From Rhea pennata (taxonomy: Eukaryota; Chordata; Aves; Rheiformes; Rheidae), in assembly GCF_028389875.1 (NCBI RefSeq), contig NC_084663.1, forward strand, positions 93,563,765-93,627,764: a stretch of DNA of 64,000 nucleotides. Direction: 5' to 3'. Every line of letters starts with the position of its first letter. Position 1 is the stretch's first letter. The notes under the pieces were generated by a model, which worked only from the letters and a program-made list of their open reading frames with translations, did no database searches and was not told the origin of the DNA. A program made the translations under genes and the position numbers. Shown in pieces: positions 61,001 through 64,000 of the stretch.

Positions 61001-62387
61001 CTGTCAGGCTTTAGAGCAGGGACAACAATCCCAGAGCAAGTATCTTTCTGTTGGAAAGCACTAAAGGGACTGGGTGATATTAAATAAAATAATGATACTC
61101 AAATTAGTGACCATTTGAAGGGTGCAGAAGAGGAGTCCAGGGCACAGTAGGCTAAAATCAGTGTTGAAGTCTTACTGGATAGACCTTAAAATGAGATTTA
61201 TTGCTTGTGGATAATGGTTTTTTTCCAAGGCATGCAATGCATGATTCCCCCAAGAGCCCCAAATTGTCGCAGCTGGTGGATGGAAACTATTCTGAAACTG
61301 TACAATGGCACAATATGCAAAAGCTCTGTCCTGTAACTGTGTTAAAAGTTTCCATGCAGGGAAGTCAAGAGAAAATCTTCTACTGGGCTTCAGATGTTTA
61401 GTGGGGCTCAGGAGTTCTGCAAAGTCTTATGTGAAGGAACTGTTTTGACTTCCATGAAAAGGGTATGCCTGTCTTCAAAGACTCTGTATGTATGCACATA
61501 CAGTGACTATAATTAGCAGCTGTAGTTTCAAAGGACAGGTATACTAGTTTTCTCTGCTACTGTTCACATAAAGTGGCTTGGAATAGAACTCTAGCAGCTT
61601 TTCTGTAAAAGGAAATTTTCACTTTCATTGTAAACCCAGAACACCAGTACTGAGGAAGAAAAATTGACTTTGAGAAAAGTACTCATTTGGTTTCTTTCAT
61701 ACTCTATCACATTTAGCTGAATTTGGATCAGGACTTAACAAGCAAAAAAAAGCATCAGTCATGCTTTTACCTTTATGAAGTACTGGCTTCTGATCCTGTT
61801 TGCTCAAAATTAATATTATGGTCCATTCTCCTGCATTTCTTCTCTTTGATACCCTTCAGTTGCTCACATGGTGCTTTCAACAACCAGCAGTTGCTGCTGT
61901 CTGCTTAAGAGAGCCAAGGATCAAATGGGCCTTGGGGAGCAAACCTAACCCTTCTTTAGCACAGAAAGGGGCTGTCCTGGTTAGAGTAGAGATCAGCTGC
62001 TAGAACAGTGTGATGGGGAAGCTTTTTATTCAGTACTGTCTGGAGGTTTGTGACCAAAAATGGTAATGTCACCAATTAGCAATCAGTTCACTTAAAATGA
62101 GCAATGTGAAGTATATATAAGCAGAGACTAACATTCCTCCCTGTTCCCTCTCTAATCTATGCAGGAGCAGAAAGTAGACATTTTAAAAGTGCTCAGTGAC
62201 CTCTGGCAGGACTTTCTGCAGTGCTATTCCTCCCGAACCATGCTCTGCTGGTCCGTGTGGTGGGCACTATCAACCTGCGGCTACTTCCAGGTCATCAACT
62301 ATGCTCAGGGCCTGTGGGAGATGGTGCTGCCTTCCCACAACTCAGAGCTCTACAATGGTGGTGTGGAGGCGGTCTCAACGCTGCTAG
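57883..62387 (+). CDS. SLC19A2: Thiamine transporter 1, 5' part (3 of an expected 6 exons)
   Basis: This is the high-affinity thiamine carrier of the SLC19 family, a plasma-membrane protein with about 12 membrane segments; the human gene is mutated in thiamine-responsive megaloblastic anaemia. Three coding exons (57,883-58,041; 58,154-58,759; 62,165-62,387) join in frame to give about 329 residues, and the rest lies beyond the window. Sequence such as [31 protein letters not shown] and [16 protein letters not shown] matches human SLC19A2 more closely than SLC19A1 or SLC19A3, and position next to F5 agrees. The central loop (about residues 200-260) is the least conserved part. Confidence 0.97.
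58042..58153 (+). other. SLC19A2 intron 1
   Basis: A very short intron of 112 bp, GT-AG, from a CpG-dense donor side into a TTGCAG acceptor. Confidence 0.9.
58154..58759 (+). CDS. SLC19A2: SLC19A2 exon 2
   Basis: This 606-nt exon encodes membrane segments 2-6 and the start of the central cytoplasmic loop (residues 54-255). [20 protein letters not shown] is near identical to human. The anionic residue of the TATxIAYY motif is Asp (58,361-58,363) rather than Glu. It ends with a loop LPSQKQ before GTAAGC. Confidence 0.97.
58815..58938 (+). repeat. Compound GT/CA/TA microsatellite
   Basis: Alternating tracts of GT, CA, TA and CA, then GT again, spread over about 120 bp, starting about 55 bp after the exon 2 donor. 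Nearly all is alternating purine-pyrimidine, with complementary GT and CA blocks that could pair. Confidence 0.92.
59688..59710 (+). repeat. (GT)n microsatellite
   Basis: About ten GT units in SLC19A2 intron 2, followed by ATCTATCTATAT. Confidence 0.9.
60868..60926 (-). mobile_element. CR1 LINE 3' tail, reversed
   Basis: The + strand shows ATCACAGAATCAGTAGG, then TTGGAAGGGGCCTCTGGAGA and TAGTCCAACC, the reverse complement of the CR1 3' end. Only about 60 bp remain, followed by a GT/CA microsatellite. Confidence 0.88.
62165..62387 (+). CDS. SLC19A2: SLC19A2 exon 3
   Basis: This 223-nt exon encodes residues 256-329: [32 protein letters not shown] and [13 protein letters not shown]. It ends in phase 1 (CTA G) before GTAAGC. 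The next exon, expected to continue with the AVAVFAVGYIK-type segment, is not in the window. Confidence 0.97.
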
Positions 62388-64000
62388 GTAAGCTGCTGAC
62401 ATAGCTCCTGTTTTGCTCCGCGATGGCTGATAAATGCCTCATGTCCCTCAAAATCACCAGAGCAAGAATTGGGAAGCATCTTGCATTTCCCAGCATACAC
62501 AGCATAGGAGATCTCTTGTGTAGGACAGTGCTAAGTGATGTTGCTTTGGGGTGAGTCTCCTGTGAGGTACACAAGTGTTCAGTACTAAGTTTGCTGTGTG
62601 CTGTGCTGATTCTTGTAATCCAGTATGTAGGTGTTTAAAGGAGTCTCGCAAGTCAATCTTCTTTCTGAAATATTTGACAGAAGATTGCAGATACATGGCT
62701 GACTGTATGTTCTTGGTTGTTAATGTGACTGTTGGCCTAAAACAGTAGGGGTAGTACCTGTTTTAACCACTGATAGTCAGAGTGAGAGTCCTACCTGTTT
62801 GTTGTTGGGGTTTTTTGGGAGGGGTGGGGCAGAGGTGGAAGGCGTTAGTGTTTGCTTCCTTCCCCTGGAAGTGTAGGGAATGTGTGAGTTTCCTGTGCAT
62901 ACTCAGCATGCAGTGAGCCATCACGTAGTCATTTCAGTTACTAAGCAGAAAAGCTATTAAGATGAAAGAAGTCACTTGACTTGAAAGGGCCAAGTAGGTC
63001 AGTCAATACAAACATCTTGCTTATTAAGTTGTTTAATACTGTTCCATTATCAGAATGAGGACAATACTTTTCTAATATTGCTAACATATCCTTTCAGAGG
63101 TTCCTTAGGTGATGTTGCAATATATTCCTTTTTTTCTGATGGATTAATTGTTCCATCCTCTGCAGGGGGCCTCATTTTTTTTTGAGGGGGAAGAGGGCAG
63201 CAGAAACAAAGGTATACAAATAATGAAGGCCTAATGCTTGCTTAAACGTGCTCAGCTTCCAGTTGGAATTCAGTGGGAGCCGTGGCAGCTTTGTAGGTCT
63301 GGAAACTGGTCTAGCACCTGTTGTTAGTTTGGCTCGAAACTATCAGGGATTTGATTCTTAAGGCTTTGACTGTTACTCATTAAGCTTAGTGTGCCAAAGA
63401 AGATGGTTTATGTGGTTGTATTCTATTCCTCTGTTCTCCTGTGATGCTGTGGCTCTTATTTCTTTTCTGATTTGGTTTCCTCTGATGCCCTGCCTTGGTC
63501 CTAGGAAAAAGAATCAGTACTAAGTGAAAGAAGGCACCAATTCTAGTCATCATCTCTGCCCAATAACTGTGATTCTCTGTTACTGAGACAATTCTATTTC
63601 ATAAAAAAAATATATATATTATGTGCTTTTTATGTTAAAACTCTTTTCCAAAGCCTGTAGACACAGGACCTATTTGAAGAAAAGGTGATTGGCTCTATAT
63701 TCAGGCAAACTTGAGGCTTTTCTTCTTTCCAATCCTGATGGTTTTCTCCAACATCATTTTCATAAATGGCTGAATCATATCAGGTGAAGTTTTCTGAAAG
63801 CAGATTAACCTCTGTCCCTGAACTGCTCAAAAGACAGACATAAAAAAATCCTTCAACTTGACACAGATTCAGACAAGCGAAGTTTAGTAAAATAATCCCA
63901 ACTAAAAGCCTGAAATCTCTTGTAGGAACCTCTTAAGGATGGGAATCCACTGACCTGACTTACTGGGTACTAGAGCAAATGTAACTTCTTCAAATTTCCA
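62388..64000 (+). other. SLC19A2 intron 3 (partial), to window end
   Basis: Starts at GTAAGC and runs to the end of the window. I see no exon resembling the next SLC19A2 segment and nothing notable beyond T-rich runs and a short A/AT tract near 63,602. Confidence 0.8.

Larger units (their letters stand above)
58760..62164 (+). other. SLC19A2 intron 2
   Basis: A 3.4-kb GT-AG intron. It contains a long GT/TA-rich microsatellite (58,815-58,938), a second GT tract (59,690-59,708), a CA tract (about 60,945-60,960) and a short CR1 tail (60,868-60,926). No coding content was seen. Confidence 0.85.

Noticed and set aside
62388-64000. Search for SLC19A2 exon 4
   Set aside because: No segment matches the expected next coding part, so the exon must lie beyond the window.
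1-64000. CRISPR arrays, bacterial operons, tRNA or rRNA genes
   Set aside because: The window is split-gene vertebrate DNA, and I saw no repeat-spacer array, cloverleaf or rRNA-like block.

Overview
The window looks like bird nuclear DNA. It is AT-rich, the genes are split by introns, and the interspersed repeats are CR1 LINE copies with the avian-type 3' end. Two syntenic vertebrate genes lie in it, both on the + strand: coagulation factor V (F5), complete, and the thiamine transporter SLC19A2, of which only the first three coding exons fall inside the window. Human chromosome 1q24 has the same order and relative orientation (F5 followed by SLC19A2). I cannot name the species from the sequence alone.

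Layout. 1-15.4 kb: upstream flank with a 5'-truncated CR1 copy carrying a reverse-transcriptase remnant (490-1521), a short CR1 tail (about 5.2 kb), a near-identical 102-bp direct repeat (12.3 and 12.8 kb), and a few exon-like segments I cannot assign. 15,407-48,162: F5, reconstructed as 25 coding exons. The exons sum to 5,826 nt, an exact multiple of three, giving 1,941 residues in the order signal peptide-A1-A2-B-A3-C1-C2. 48,163-49,550: 3' UTR with two poly(A) signals. 49.6-57.3 kb: intergenic DNA with simple repeats and one unexplained open, cysteine-rich stretch. 57.4-58.1 kb: CpG island and promoter of SLC19A2. 57,883-62,387: SLC19A2 coding exons 1-3. The window ends inside intron 3.

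Function. Factor V is a secreted procofactor. Thrombin or factor Xa removes its B domain, and factor Va then assembles with factor Xa on membranes to convert prothrombin. SLC19A2 is an unrelated plasma-membrane carrier; the two are neighbours by conserved synteny, not by pathway.

Most interesting points. (1) At all three positions where activated protein C (APC) cuts human factor Va, this protein lacks the arginine: Val at the R306 position, Lys at the R506 position, and no Arg anywhere in the R679 segment. All three thrombin activation arginines are kept. (2) The B domain lacks the long nonapeptide array of mammals but keeps a five-unit, 9-residue (27-bp) ladder in which each unit starts with Asn, most with an N-glycosylation sequon. 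This looks like a short or ancestral form of that array. (3) The B domain has a furin-type RKRR site. (4) F5 intron 6 is GC-AG. (5) SLC19A2 has substitutions at two positions that I recall as conserved in the family. Comparisons with human proteins were made by eye from memory and need a real alignment.
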